Shown here in pieces: positions 8,999 through 17,097 of a stretch of 64,000 nucleotides of DNA; position 1 is the stretch's first letter; every line of letters begins with the position of its first letter. Location: the NCBI RefSeq assembly GCF_019797865.1, contig NZ_CP081869.1, forward strand, positions 3,311,501 through 3,375,500, read 5' to 3'. This DNA comes from Chenggangzhangella methanolivorans (GTDB lineage Bacteria > Pseudomonadota > Alphaproteobacteria > Rhizobiales > Methylopilaceae). Below the pieces are notes generated by a model. The model had not been told where the DNA came from and did not search any database. It saw nothing but the letters and a program-made list of their open reading frames with translations. The translations under genes and the position numbers were made by a program.

Positions 8999-10287
8999 GG
9001 CCCCGGGTTCCGGACCGCGCCGCGCCAGTCGAGCGCGCCCGCGCCGAAGTCGAGCACGACCCGGAACTCGCGGCTGAGCACTTCCCAGCCCTCGCGCTCG
9101 GACATCTGCGGCCCGGGAGCCGACGACAGGTAGCTGTATTCGAGGATCGGCGCAGAGGCCGGGTCGGCGAACACGAACCACGAGCCGTCCGTGATCCTCG
9201 GCTCGACCAAGAGCGCGAGCTTCTGGCTGAAGGGATTCACGTCGGCGGTCGTGGCCGCGTAGATCGACGCGAGCACCTTTTCGGCCTGCGTCTCCAACTC
9301 GGGACCGACCACGAGATAGCGGGGCGTGACCGCGATGCGGGTCTTGCCATCGAGTCCGATCTGGTTCCGCATGGCGAGCCGGGCGTCGGACAGCGCCTCG
9401 ACACTCAGCGCCGCCCCCGTCAGAAGGTTGCCGTGGTCGGCATGGAAGAGCCGCTGCGCGTCGCCCATGACGGGACCCGCGCCGTTGGACTGCGACAGCA
9501 GCCCCCACAGAAGCGCAGCTTCGGTCTGAGCGGCGGCCTGCCCGGCGGCCGTCGCCCAATCATTGAACGCCCCGAGGTCGTCATTGATGAGCGCCTTGCG
9601 GCTGATCGTGAACAGCGCGCCGTAGGTGTCGAGCGCGTAGCTCTCGACGGCTTCCGAGCGGGAGACGTGCTTGATCTCCCCGGACTCGCTTACCTTCTGA
9701 AGCGCGCCGATTTCCCCGAGGCGGAGCGCCGAGCCGGTGCGGAAGTCCACACGCGAGCCCTGCCGCGCAAGCGTCTTTAGGACCGACGCGGCAGCCGTGT
9801 AGGACGCCAGCAGCGTCCGGCGGCCCGCGCCCGTGAGAAGCTGCGGGAAGTCGGTCGTGGTGTGGAGCGCGGCGCGAAACAGCGCGTCCGGGTCCATGCC
9901 GACCGTCGAGACGCCGCGCGCCTCCAGCGAGGCCCGGGCGAAGTCCCGGAGCGAATAGCCCAGGAACGGCCGGGCGGCCTCCGCACGGGCGTCGTCGAGC
10001 GCCACGCCGGAGCGGACGCTAAGGGCGTCTTCCATCGCCCGGCGCTGGATCGCGGGATCGGCCTCGGGCGCGGCCGTGCGGATGCGAGGCGTCTGGCGCG
10101 AGCGCCGACGAATTTCCTCGCGCTCCGCGCCGTATTTCTGTTCGAGGAAGGCGGCGAAGTCGAAGCTGGCCGGATCGAAGCCGTCGCGGAGGCTCACATT
10201 GTAAGCGCCATCGGCGCGTTGCGTGACAACCAGCGGGGACTCGATGTTCTCGCGCTCGACAGTTTCGGTCTCGTTCTCGGGCTCCAT
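8995..10287 (-). CDS. Major capsid protein (Mu-like/HK97-related, as in protease-capsid fusions)
   Basis: 430 residues. The C-terminal 270 residues match the Mu-type major head protein pattern: HTTTDFPQLLTG, ESYALDTYGALFTISRKALINDDLGAF, RLFHADHGNLL, and DPASAPILEYSYL. The N-terminal 130 residues are helical and charged and may be a scaffold (delta) region. AGGAG stands upstream of the ATG at 10287, yet the protease frame runs 94 bp into this gene. In many relatives protease and capsid are one polypeptide, so a missing base near 10290 may have split a fusion. Confidence 0.88.
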   Translation of the reverse strand: MEPENETETVERENIESPLVVTQRADGAYNVSLRDGFDPASFDFAAFLEQKYGAEREEIRRRSRQTPRIRTAAPEADPAIQRRAMEDALSVRSGVALDDARAEAARPFLGYSLRDFARASLEARGVSTVGMDPDALFRAALHTTTDFPQLLTGAGRRTLLASYTAAASVLKTLARQGSRVDFRTGSALRLGEIGALQKVSESGEIKHVSRSEAVESYALDTYGALFTISRKALINDDLGAFNDWATAAGQAAAQTEAALLWGLLSQSNGAGPVMGDAQRLFHADHGNLLTGAALSVEALSDARLAMRNQIGLDGKTRIAVTPRYLVVGPELETQAEKVLASIYAATTADVNPFSQKLALLVEPRITDGSWFVFADPASAPILEYSYLSSAPGPQMSEREGWEVLSREFRVVLDFGAGALDWRGAVRNPGP

Positions 10288-10891
10288 GGCCTTGCTCCTA
10301 AGCTCGCTGCGGGATCAGCGGCCACAGGGACCGCGCTGACTTCAAAGACCGCCCAAGACACGGCGGTACGGATGCGGTGGCCGCTCTCGACGCTCTCGCG
10401 CCATGAGGCGACCCGGTAGCCGACAGAGACGCCGCGAAGCGTGCCTTCCCGGATGCGGGTGACGGCCGGGGCGGCGTCGTCTGCGGTCGAGAGGCGGAGG
10501 ACCGCCACAAGGCGGCCGGGCTCGTGCCGAAGCGCTTGCACGACGCCGATCACGTCACGGCTTCCGCCCTGCCGGTGGCCGTCCAAGAGCGGCGCGCCGA
10601 CAAGGTTCGCTGTGTCCAACCCGGTCGGGGATAGCGCTCGACGAACGCGCCGCGCGCGTCGCGCCGCTGCACGTCCGCGAAGGCCGTGATCGTCGCCTCG
10701 ACGGTCATGGCGTCTGCGTCGAACGTGGACGGGCCGAACGAGCCGCGACGGACGATCAGCGGTGCGGCCTCCGCCGGGATTCGCCGGAGGATCGTCCGCT
10801 TAGCCGCCACGGGCTCGTCACGCTCGGGACGGACCCAGACGGGATTATTGCGCTTCCCAGCAGCGCCGGTCGCGATCCTGCCGCTAGGCAT
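10194..10891 (-). CDS. Prohead protease, frameshifted
   Basis: The N-terminal part (ILRRIPAEAAPLIVRRGSFGPSTFD) and the continuation (NLVGAPLLDGHRQGGSRDVIGVV, then REGTLRGVSVGYRVASW, FEVSAVPVAADPAAS) are typical of HK97/U9-type prohead maturation proteases, with a His in LLDGH and a Ser in GVSVGY. They lie in two frames joined by one missing base near 10634. It cleaves scaffold and capsid N-termini during head maturation. The ATG overlaps the portal stop by 8 bp. The 3' end of the second frame runs into the capsid gene out of frame. Confidence 0.8.
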
Positions 10892-12230
10892 CGGCGGTCT
10901 CCTTCTCTGGCTGAGGCTCGGGCGCGCCGAACGTCAGCCCGAGCGAAACTTCGCGCTCGCGGTCGGCGGCGATCTCCCGGTCAAGCTCTTCGACGCTCCA
11001 GCCGCGTTCAGCGACCTTCTGGCGACGGCTCGCGAGGCCCGCACTGATCTCGGCAACGTCGGCCTCAATCGCTTTCTGAGGATCGACTTGCGCCCATGCG
11101 GGTGGAAGCCATTCGGCGGTCGCGTCGGGCACGCCAGTGAGAAGCTGAACGCGGCCCCAAAGGGGGCGGAGAAGCTGAGGGACCAGCACGCCGTACTGGA
11201 CTTGCTCGACGCGGGCACGGAACGGGATGAGGCCTGCCCGGAGGCTCGAATAATTCGCGCCGCTAAGGTCGCCGTCGAGCATATGGCTCGGCAGGCCAAG
11301 CCCGGCCGCGAGGCCCCGAAGGGAGTGCTTCACGAACTCTGCGGTCTGCTGAGCGGCCTGCGGAGAGTTGAACCGAATATCGAAGCCATTCGGGAGCCGC
11401 CGGACCGTGCCGGGCTCAAGCGAGACGTCCGCGAGGTCGCCGTCGAAGGGTTCACCCGCGCCGTTCTGGTCCACGAGGAAGGCGGCGTGCATCGCCGCGA
11501 CCTTGGCGCCGACCAAGAGCGCGTCGGTCAACTGGTCCAGTTCGTTTGCCGGGAGGATGATCGGCGCGAGCCACGAGACGCCGCGCACCTGCCCCGGGGC
11601 GATCGGAGCCATGACGTGCAGCACGTCGGCGGCGTCTACGCGGACCGGCGGCGCGTAGTTCGCGAACATCTGGGTCGGTCGATGGGGCAGCACCCAATAC
11701 GCGACGCGGCGGCCGGAGGCGTCGAACTCGACGCCCTGCACGATGTAGCCGCCCCCGTAGAGGTCGCGGGTCATCGACTCGTCCACCTGTTCGGCGGGGA
11801 TGACGAGCGCGCGGAAGCCGTTGTCTTCAGCCCGCATCAGGACGAACGACTCGCCGTCCTCAACAAGCGCCCGGGCGATGACGGCCTGAAGGCCCCAGAA
11901 GTCCGTGCGGCCATCCGCGTCAGCGTCGAGTGCCCATATGTCGAAGGCGGCGACGGCTTCCGCGCTCTCGCTTGTGGGGCGGATGCCGGAGCCGACCAAG
12001 GCCGTGGTCCAGTTCGCGACCGCGTTGCTGAGCCACTGGTTGTTCCGGGTGAGATAACGAGCGCGGCTGCGGACCATATACGCCGCAGCGCCGACCTCCG
12101 GGTTGATCGCCCCGAATGTCCCCACGCCGCCCATGCGCCGACCGCCCGCAGCGCCGTCGAAGCGGCGGACCGCGTTTGGGGCGGCGGGACGGATCAGGTT
12201 CGCCAGAGCGCTGCGGGCGCGGTCGAGCAT
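10884..12230 (-). CDS. Phage portal protein, lambda gpB family
   Basis: 448 residues. Motifs: YMVRSRARYLTRNNQWLSNAVANW at about residue 50, GIRPTS, DADGRTDFWGLQAVIARALVEDGESFVLMR, PAEQVDES, GVSWLAPII and LDGDLSGANYSSLRAGL. These define lambda-type portals, the dodecameric ring through which DNA is packaged. The start MLDRARSALANLI at 12230 overlaps the upstream stop by one base (TGATG). It is part of the leftward head operon. Confidence 0.92.
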   Translation of the reverse strand: MLDRARSALANLIRPAAPNAVRRFDGAAGGRRMGGVGTFGAINPEVGAAAYMVRSRARYLTRNNQWLSNAVANWTTALVGSGIRPTSESAEAVAAFDIWALDADADGRTDFWGLQAVIARALVEDGESFVLMRAEDNGFRALVIPAEQVDESMTRDLYGGGYIVQGVEFDASGRRVAYWVLPHRPTQMFANYAPPVRVDAADVLHVMAPIAPGQVRGVSWLAPIILPANELDQLTDALLVGAKVAAMHAAFLVDQNGAGEPFDGDLADVSLEPGTVRRLPNGFDIRFNSPQAAQQTAEFVKHSLRGLAAGLGLPSHMLDGDLSGANYSSLRAGLIPFRARVEQVQYGVLVPQLLRPLWGRVQLLTGVPDATAEWLPPAWAQVDPQKAIEADVAEISAGLASRRQKVAERGWSVEELDREIAADREREVSLGLTFGAPEPQPEKETADA

Positions 12231-12862
12231 CACGCCTCCAGCAAAGGGCGCACGAGGGCCGTCGCGGGAAGGCGGATCGTGGCGATCGTCTGCAGCGCTT
12301 CGCGCGTCCGCCATCTCAGGTTGCCGTCGTCGCCGATATTGCCTTCGGCGACCTCAACGCCATCGGCATGCGGCCCACGCCCCGACATCGGGTCTTCCTC
12401 GGGACGCTCGGGCTGATCTGCGCGTTCGAACGCAGCCATGATCGTCCGTTCGCCGGTTTCGAGACCGCGCAGGATGATGATGACGAAATCCCACGCTGGG
12501 GCCTTTCGATCGGCGGCGTCGCGAAGGCAGGCGTCCAAGGCGCGAGGCGGATAGCAGCCGTTGATGATCGGCAATCCGAGAGACGCTTCGGCCGCGCGAT
12601 CCCAGAACGAGTCGATCGCCCTCAGGGTCGTCGCGTCGAGCCCGGCGTCTATGACGGCAAGCTGAATCCGGGCCTTGGCGGCCTCCCGAAGGTCTAGCAG
12701 CGAGTCGCGCCGCCCGCCCTTGGTCGTGGTGGCTTCAATGAGACGCTGATTCAGCAGGTTCTTGGCCTGCCGGTGAAAAAGCCGCTGCTGATCCTCAGAG
12801 GCCTTGAAGCTCTTGGCGACCGTCTCGGCAAGGTCGGTCAGGGTGAAAAGGGCGTCTGGCAT
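12230..12862 (-). CDS. Element protein with N-terminal HTH-like region, unknown function
   Basis: 210 residues. The N-terminal 75 residues (LTDLAETVAKSFKASE, RQAKNLLNQRLIEATTT, then SLLDLREAAKARI) look like a MerR-type winged helix in sequence rhythm. The middle and C-terminal parts are unassigned (DFVIIILRGLE; acidic ERPEEDP linker). It is the first gene of the portal-protease-capsid operon and has a good promoter candidate and a GGAGG site just upstream. It could be a regulator or a DNA-binding packaging accessory. Confidence in the HTH reading is modest. Confidence 0.6.
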   Translation of the reverse strand: MPDALFTLTDLAETVAKSFKASEDQQRLFHRQAKNLLNQRLIEATTTKGGRRDSLLDLREAAKARIQLAVIDAGLDATTLRAIDSFWDRAAEASLGLPIINGCYPPRALDACLRDAADRKAPAWDFVIIILRGLETGERTIMAAFERADQPERPEEDPMSGRGPHADGVEVAEGNIGDDGNLRWRTREALQTIATIRLPATALVRPLLEA

Positions 12863-12886
12863 CAGGGGGCCTCCGAAGGATGGCCG

Positions 12887-12915
12887 ACGCTATCGAATGG
12901 ACATTAGTCAGTCAA
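12887..12915 (-). promoter_or_regulatory. Promoter candidate for the head operon
   Basis: In the minus direction TTGACT (12915-12910) is followed after exactly 17 bases by TAGCGT (12892-12887), about 25 bp before the ATG at 12862. The inverted repeat GACATT/AATGTC (12900-12905 and 12914-12919) overlaps the -35, so it may be an operator. Confidence 0.55.
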
Positions 12916-12971
12916 TGTCTAACATGATGATGCGGCTCGGGGTTGTCCTGCCTCCCGCCGTGTCTCCGGAA

Positions 12972-13016
12972 GCCCGGCCGTGCTTAACTCCTCTTGGCGT
13001 CACGGTCGGGCTTTTT
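12972..13016 (+). terminator. Stem-loop with T-run upstream of cargo genes (terminator or attenuator)
   Basis: GCCCGGCCGTG (12972-12982) and CACGGTCGGGC (13001-13011) form an 11-bp stem with one imperfect pair and an 18-base loop, followed by TTTTT at 13012-13016. There is no plus-strand gene upstream for 4.8 kb. It therefore either insulates the cargo from antisense read-through or attenuates its own leader. Confidence 0.65.
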
Positions 13017-13032
13017 CGTAAGGGAGAGACCG

Positions 13033-13248
13033 ATGAACGACAGAATCGAGCACGTGCGCTACGAGGCGCGCCAGATGTTGGCGGAGGGGCGCGACTTAGG
13101 CTTCCCGCTCGCGCTTACCTATTTGGCGATCCAATTGATGATGCGAAAAGAGGGCCTTCCGGTTCCCCGGGACATTCTCGCATTTACCTTCGAGGGGAAG
13201 ATCAGTGATGCACAGGTGACGAACTGGCAGTCGCCTGTGGGAGGCTAG
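13033..13248 (+). CDS. Hypothetical protein, first gene of the plus-strand cargo island
   Basis: 71 residues (MNDRIEHVRYEARQMLAEG..., LALTYLAIQLMMRKEGL, ILAFTFEGKIS). An AGGGAGAG ribosome site lies 6-8 bases before the ATG. It is mainly helical, and no family is recognised. It lies just after a terminator-like hairpin and 57 bp before a small membrane protein gene on the same strand, inside an otherwise leftward structural operon. Confidence 0.6.
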   Translation: MNDRIEHVRYEARQMLAEGRDLGFPLALTYLAIQLMMRKEGLPVPRDILAFTFEGKISDAQVTNWQSPVGG

Positions 13249-13305
13249 TCGCACCCGCTTACGTTGCGCTTCCGGTCATGCGATACCTCGACTTGGGAGG
13301 ACGCT

Positions 13306-13473
13306 ATGGACACAAACGATTTGATTCTATGGGGCATAGCCCTGATCGTTTCGATCATTTTCGCGATTGCAGGCATTAAGGCATATCGCAAATATCATCG
13401 TCAGGATCAGAAGGTTGGCTCTGGTGGAATTGGTATCCAGTCGGGACGAGATACCAAGATCAATGATCGGTGA
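13306..13473 (+). CDS. Small single-pass membrane protein with GIGIQSGRDTKI tail
   Basis: 55 residues. An N-terminal membrane helix (LILWGIALIVSIIFAIAGI, residues 6-24) is followed by a short basic linker and a tail reading GGIGIQSGRDTKIN. GGAGG stands upstream of the ATG. The last 11 bp overlap the next gene, so the two are probably translationally coupled. The tail matches the N-terminal GAVAIQAKGDVTY stretch of that next protein. This suggests a membrane anchor and a soluble partner sharing one oligomerising beta motif (inference). Confidence 0.7.
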   Translation: MDTNDLILWGIALIVSIIFAIAGIKAYRKYHRQDQKVGSGGIGIQSGRDTKINDR

Positions 13474-14524
13474 TAAGCAAGATCAGCACGCCGAAGAGGG
13501 CGCTGTAGCCATTCAAGCGAAGGGCGATGTAACTTATAATCAAGGTTTGTCGATCTCTCAAATGGGAGAGGTCATGGATTTTGTTGCGAAACAAGTTCAA
13601 AACTTCACGGCCGATGCAAGAAATACAGTCGATAGCCGGCTGTCTGATTTTAAAAAATCAATCCTTGAGGAATTTGCTAGCAATAGCGAAGCAAAGTCAG
13701 AAGCTTTTGCTGATCCTGATTTTCAGCATTCGCTCTTGGAGGCCCAGACCTCTTTTGCCCGATCCGGAGATGCAAATCTTCAAGAGGTCCTTGTAGACCT
13801 TATCGTTCAAAGATCTAAGCAAACGGTCAGGGATAGACTAACACTTACGCTTAACGATGCTATTGAGAAAGCAAAATCTCTTACAGACGAAGATTTTTCT
13901 GCGCTAAGCTTGGCATTTATATTCAAGAATATGCAAAATAACGGCATCAATGATGTTGATGGTATTGTTGATTATTTAAGGCAATTTGCGGTCCCAATCT
14001 ACGGATTGGTTTCGAAGAACAATAATGCGTATCATTATCTAGAGTCTCACGGCTGCGTGGTGCTTGGAAATGCAGTAATAACGTTCAAGAGCGTCTTAGA
14101 GATATTGCAAATCAGATATCCGGGCATCGTAACAAATGGCCTGACTAATGAAGAGATTCTTAGTCTATTTCCGAATAACCAGCCAACCATAGGTGGCTTT
14201 ATAGTTCCCTCTCCGTTCGATCCGAGCCGATTTGTATTTGCGTTGGGCGGAAGTGAAACTTTGAAGCAAGTTTTTGCACAAACAGGTTTGGGTCCTGAAG
14301 TAGCAGAAGGTTACATTGGGCTGTGCAAAGCAAATGCTCCTTCAGTAGATAAATTTGCCGACGTGTTGAGGGCGAAACTTTCTGAGATAGATGGCATCAT
14401 CGATGCATATAATGGCACTCCAGTAAAGGACTTGCGCCTAACATCGACAGGCGTTGCACTTGCTCATGCAAATCTTACAAAGAAAACCGGCTTGAGTGCT
14501 GACCTATCAATTTGGATAAACTAA
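13463..14524 (+). CDS. Protein resembling the LPO_1073/Vpar_1526 family (function unknown), low-GC cargo
   Basis: 353 residues from the ATG at 13463. The N-terminus carries GAVAIQAKGDVTYNQGLS. It is followed by a helical region with the most characteristic block, DPDFQHSLLEAQTSFARSGD, LVDLIVQRSKQT and LSLAFIFKNMQNNGI. This looks like the family NCBI names LPO_1073/Vpar_1526; I recall it from memory and could not verify it. Codon use and base composition are clearly more A+T-rich than all neighbours, pointing to recent transfer. It is convergent with the terminase gene (4-bp overlap). Its position in a phage-satellite cargo slot suggests a defence or interference role (inference only). Confidence 0.75.
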   Translation: MIGDKQDQHAEEGAVAIQAKGDVTYNQGLSISQMGEVMDFVAKQVQNFTADARNTVDSRLSDFKKSILEEFASNSEAKSEAFADPDFQHSLLEAQTSFARSGDANLQEVLVDLIVQRSKQTVRDRLTLTLNDAIEKAKSLTDEDFSALSLAFIFKNMQNNGINDVDGIVDYLRQFAVPIYGLVSKNNNAYHYLESHGCVVLGNAVITFKSVLEILQIRYPGIVTNGLTNEEILSLFPNNQPTIGGFIVPSPFDPSRFVFALGGSETLKQVFAQTGLGPEVAEGYIGLCKANAPSVDKFADVLRAKLSEIDGIIDAYNGTPVKDLRLTSTGVALAHANLTKKTGLSADLSIWIN

Positions 14525-16788
14525 CGACTTAGCCACTCCGAACGTACCACAATTGGCTTCTTTGGCGGCGCTGCGGGGCTTGCGACCTCTGCTTCGCGCT
14601 GGTCGAGGTTCTTACTCACGAGCGCGCGCACGGCCATGGCGTAAATAACGCAGTCGAGGCTTTCCGCCCGGCGGCCCGGGATGCGCTCCCATAGACGGAC
14701 GGGCGCGCCGCGCACATAGCGAACGAGAAGGCGCTCGCTCGCCAGTTCTTCGTAGAACCGTCCCTCCAGCCGGTCGCTGAAGCGGACGCTCTTCCCCCGG
14801 CTCAGCCGCGTCGCAAGCTGAGCCTTCAGACCGTCCACGCCGACGATGAAGAGCCGCGAGCCCTTGGTGTCGCTGGCGCGGATCGAGGGCCGGTTGCCGG
14901 TCGCTCCTTTCAAAGCGTGTACACGGAACGCCCTGCGAGCCCGGCAATAGGCCATGACGCGATCCATGGTCTCTCCGTCGCCCGCGTCCACTCCGGCCGC
15001 GTCCACGCGTAGGAAGCCGCCCCGGGGGTGCTTCCATGTCGTGCGGAGGGCTTCGTCCAGTTCCGACCAAACGTCGTCGCCCGCCGGATCGCCCCAGATG
15101 ACGGACTGCCCGAGCACGAAGATGTCCTCGCGGCCCCAGCCGAGGAAGACGATCTCCAGCCGATCGCGCTGCACGTCGACTCCGGCCGTCACCACGAGCA
15201 CGTCGGCGGGCATGGCGTCGGGGAGCCCGAACGGTTCCGCCCGGGCCGCGAGCGCGGCTTCGTCGATCTCTTCGGCGGCCTCACGCCAGCCTTGGGCGAG
15301 GATCGTGTTGACGAACACCTGAAGCGTGTCGGGCGACCGCTTGGCCTCGACGAACTCCGCCGCGAGCTTGCCCCACGAGGCGTTAGCGAGCGTCGAGACG
15401 AGCGCGTTGAGCCGGAAGCCCGCATGCCCCTCGACGTGCGGCGCGCTCGCGCGCCAGCGGCCCGCTTCGACCATGGCGGCCTTTCGCCGTTCCTCGACGA
15501 CGGACCCGCACTCGGGACAGACGTAGTGCGCCCGGTGCGGTTCCCCCTCGGGCCACTGGATGTCCGCCCAAGTGATTTCGTGACAGTGGCCGCACTCCGG
15601 GCACGGCACTTCAAACACCCGCCGATCGGACCGGGCATAGGACCGGAGCACGTTGCTCGTAGCCTCCAGCGTCGGCGTCGAGCCCAAAATGATCTTGCGG
15701 TTTGCGAAGCTGAGCGTCCGCCGCTCCGCGAGGGTGATGGGCGACCCCTCCGCGCCGGGCTCCATGGCGTCGGCTTCGTCGATCAACAGGACGCGAACGT
15801 TATGGCGGCGGAGGTTTCTCGGGGATTTGGCCGCGACGATCTTAAGCGAGCCGCCCGCGAAGCGACGGCTCAGCAGCGTGTTGCGGCCCGTCTCGTCAGC
15901 CTCCGCCGACAGCAGCCCCCGCAGCGCGGGCGTGGCGTCGAATATCGGCTCTAGGTCGCTCACGACGTAGTCGCGGCAGTCGGCTTCGGTCGGCAGCAGC
16001 GCGAGGATAGGGCTCGGCTCGTTCGCCACGTAGCTCGCGAGCGCGCCCGTCAGCAGCGTCGTGAAGCCGACACGGACGGACTTCACGAGCGTCACCCGCT
16101 CAATCTCGGGGTCCGCGATGGCGTCGGCGATGTCGCGCTGATACGGCCACAGGGACACGCGGCCCGGAAGCGCTGAGACGCCTTCGGGAAGGCGCATCTC
16201 GCCTTCGATCCACTCGCTCAGGCGGAGCCGGGGCGGCGGGATCAGCGCCCGCAGCGCGCGGCGGCGGGTCTCAAGCGTTGTCACGCGCGGCCTCCCAAGT
16301 GCGTCGCGGATTTCCCGGTCGAGCGTCGCGATGTCGTGCGGCGTCAGATGCCCGAGCCGCTGAGCGACGCGGCTCGGCAGCGCCAGCATCGCGGCCCGCA
16401 CGTCGCGGAGGATCGCCGCCCATTCGCGTTCGACTTCGGCGGCCGGTAGCAGTTCGCGGCGCGCGACGGCGTTCGCGGTAGCGAGCTTGTCGGCGGTCTC
16501 GGTCTGCACCCGGAGCTTGGCCCGGTCGAGGTCGGCGGCCACAGGGCGCTTCGCCGTCCGGGTCAGTTCGGCGACGTAAGCGGCGACGCTGGCGCGGGTG
16601 TCGAAGCGGTTGCGCCCGAGACGGACGAAGACGCCCCGGTCGGCAAGCTCACGGCCTCGATTGTTGCTGACGCCCACGAGCGCTGTCAGCTCCGCCGCCG
16701 TGGTTTCGGCAGGGATCGCGTTATTCTCAGGGGTAATTTCACCCACAAGCGCGAGGGCGTCGGGGTCCAGCCCCCACGGGTTACTCAC
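14521..16788 (-). CDS. Terminase: Nu1-like small-subunit region fused to GpA-type large subunit
   Basis: 755 residues. Residues 25-165 look like a Nu1-type small terminase: a winged-helix start (TTAAELTALVGVSNNRGRELADRG) and a long helical stretch with LATANAVARRELLPAAEVER. From about 185 it is a GpA large terminase. It carries LWPYQRDIADA, deviant Walker A VKSVRVGFTT (235-244), Walker B VLLIDEADAM (333-342), a double CPECG zinc site, and a nuclease part with TAGVDVQRDRLEI and FLRVDAAGVDAGD. It drives DNA packaging into the procapsid. In lambda-type phages these are two genes. The repeat array lies just upstream, where a cos/pac site would be expected. Confidence 0.88.
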   Translation of the reverse strand: MSNPWGLDPDALALVGEITPENNAIPAETTAAELTALVGVSNNRGRELADRGVFVRLGRNRFDTRASVAAYVAELTRTAKRPVAADLDRAKLRVQTETADKLATANAVARRELLPAAEVEREWAAILRDVRAAMLALPSRVAQRLGHLTPHDIATLDREIRDALGRPRVTTLETRRRALRALIPPPRLRLSEWIEGEMRLPEGVSALPGRVSLWPYQRDIADAIADPEIERVTLVKSVRVGFTTLLTGALASYVANEPSPILALLPTEADCRDYVVSDLEPIFDATPALRGLLSAEADETGRNTLLSRRFAGGSLKIVAAKSPRNLRRHNVRVLLIDEADAMEPGAEGSPITLAERRTLSFANRKIILGSTPTLEATSNVLRSYARSDRRVFEVPCPECGHCHEITWADIQWPEGEPHRAHYVCPECGSVVEERRKAAMVEAGRWRASAPHVEGHAGFRLNALVSTLANASWGKLAAEFVEAKRSPDTLQVFVNTILAQGWREAAEEIDEAALAARAEPFGLPDAMPADVLVVTAGVDVQRDRLEIVFLGWGREDIFVLGQSVIWGDPAGDDVWSELDEALRTTWKHPRGGFLRVDAAGVDAGDGETMDRVMAYCRARRAFRVHALKGATGNRPSIRASDTKGSRLFIVGVDGLKAQLATRLSRGKSVRFSDRLEGRFYEELASERLLVRYVRGAPVRLWERIPGRRAESLDCVIYAMAVRALVSKNLDQREAEVASPAAPPKKPIVVRSEWLSR

Positions 16789-16950
16789 GGCAAAACTCCG
16801 ATTCCGATTTCAGTTCTCCACAGGGGTAAAGGTCGGGGCTCGGCGGCCCCGCGACGGCCATCCCCCCAGAGGGACCCGAGGCCATGCCCCTCCGCGCGCG
16901 ATCCCCCTCCCCTGAGGGTAGGAGACCCGCCCCACCCCAAGGGCGGGGGT

Positions 16951-16968
16951 CTCCCCCTTTAGGGGGAG
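16951..16968. repeat. Hairpin upstream of the terminase gene
   Basis: Perfect 7-bp arms CTCCCCC/GGGGGAG flank loop TTTA. It directly follows a larger imperfect inverted repeat (GAGACCCGCCC near 16922-16932 with GGGCGGGGGTCTC near 16941-16953). Together with the adjacent repeats this could be part of a packaging (cos-like) or replication site. Confidence 0.55.
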
Positions 16969-16985
16969 CGTGTGTCGCACACCCC

Positions 16986-17087
16986 GTTGCGACGGGTTGC
17001 GACACCGTTGCAACGTACCCTGAGCGCGTTGCGACATGCCCACAGCGCGTCGCGACGGCCCCCAGAGCGTTGCGACACCGTTGCGAC
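16986..17087. repeat. Array of seven GTTGCGAC-type 8-mers at helical spacing (origin or packaging site)
   Basis: Copies start at 16986, 16996, 17007, 17028, 17049, 17069 and 17080. Five are exact; 17007 is GTTGCAAC and 17049 is GTCGCGAC. The start-to-start steps are 10, 11, 21, 21, 20 and 11, so all lie on one face of the helix. The pairs at 16996-17017 and 17069-17090 are near-identical 22-bp units. The array fills the gap between the primase gene and the terminase gene, so it is a candidate iteron origin or small-terminase binding site. Confidence 0.8.
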
Positions 17088-17097
17088 GTACGGATTC

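Noticed and set aside
16986-17087. CRISPR array
   Set aside because: Repeat units are 8 bp at 10-21 bp spacing, far too short for CRISPR, and no cas genes are present.
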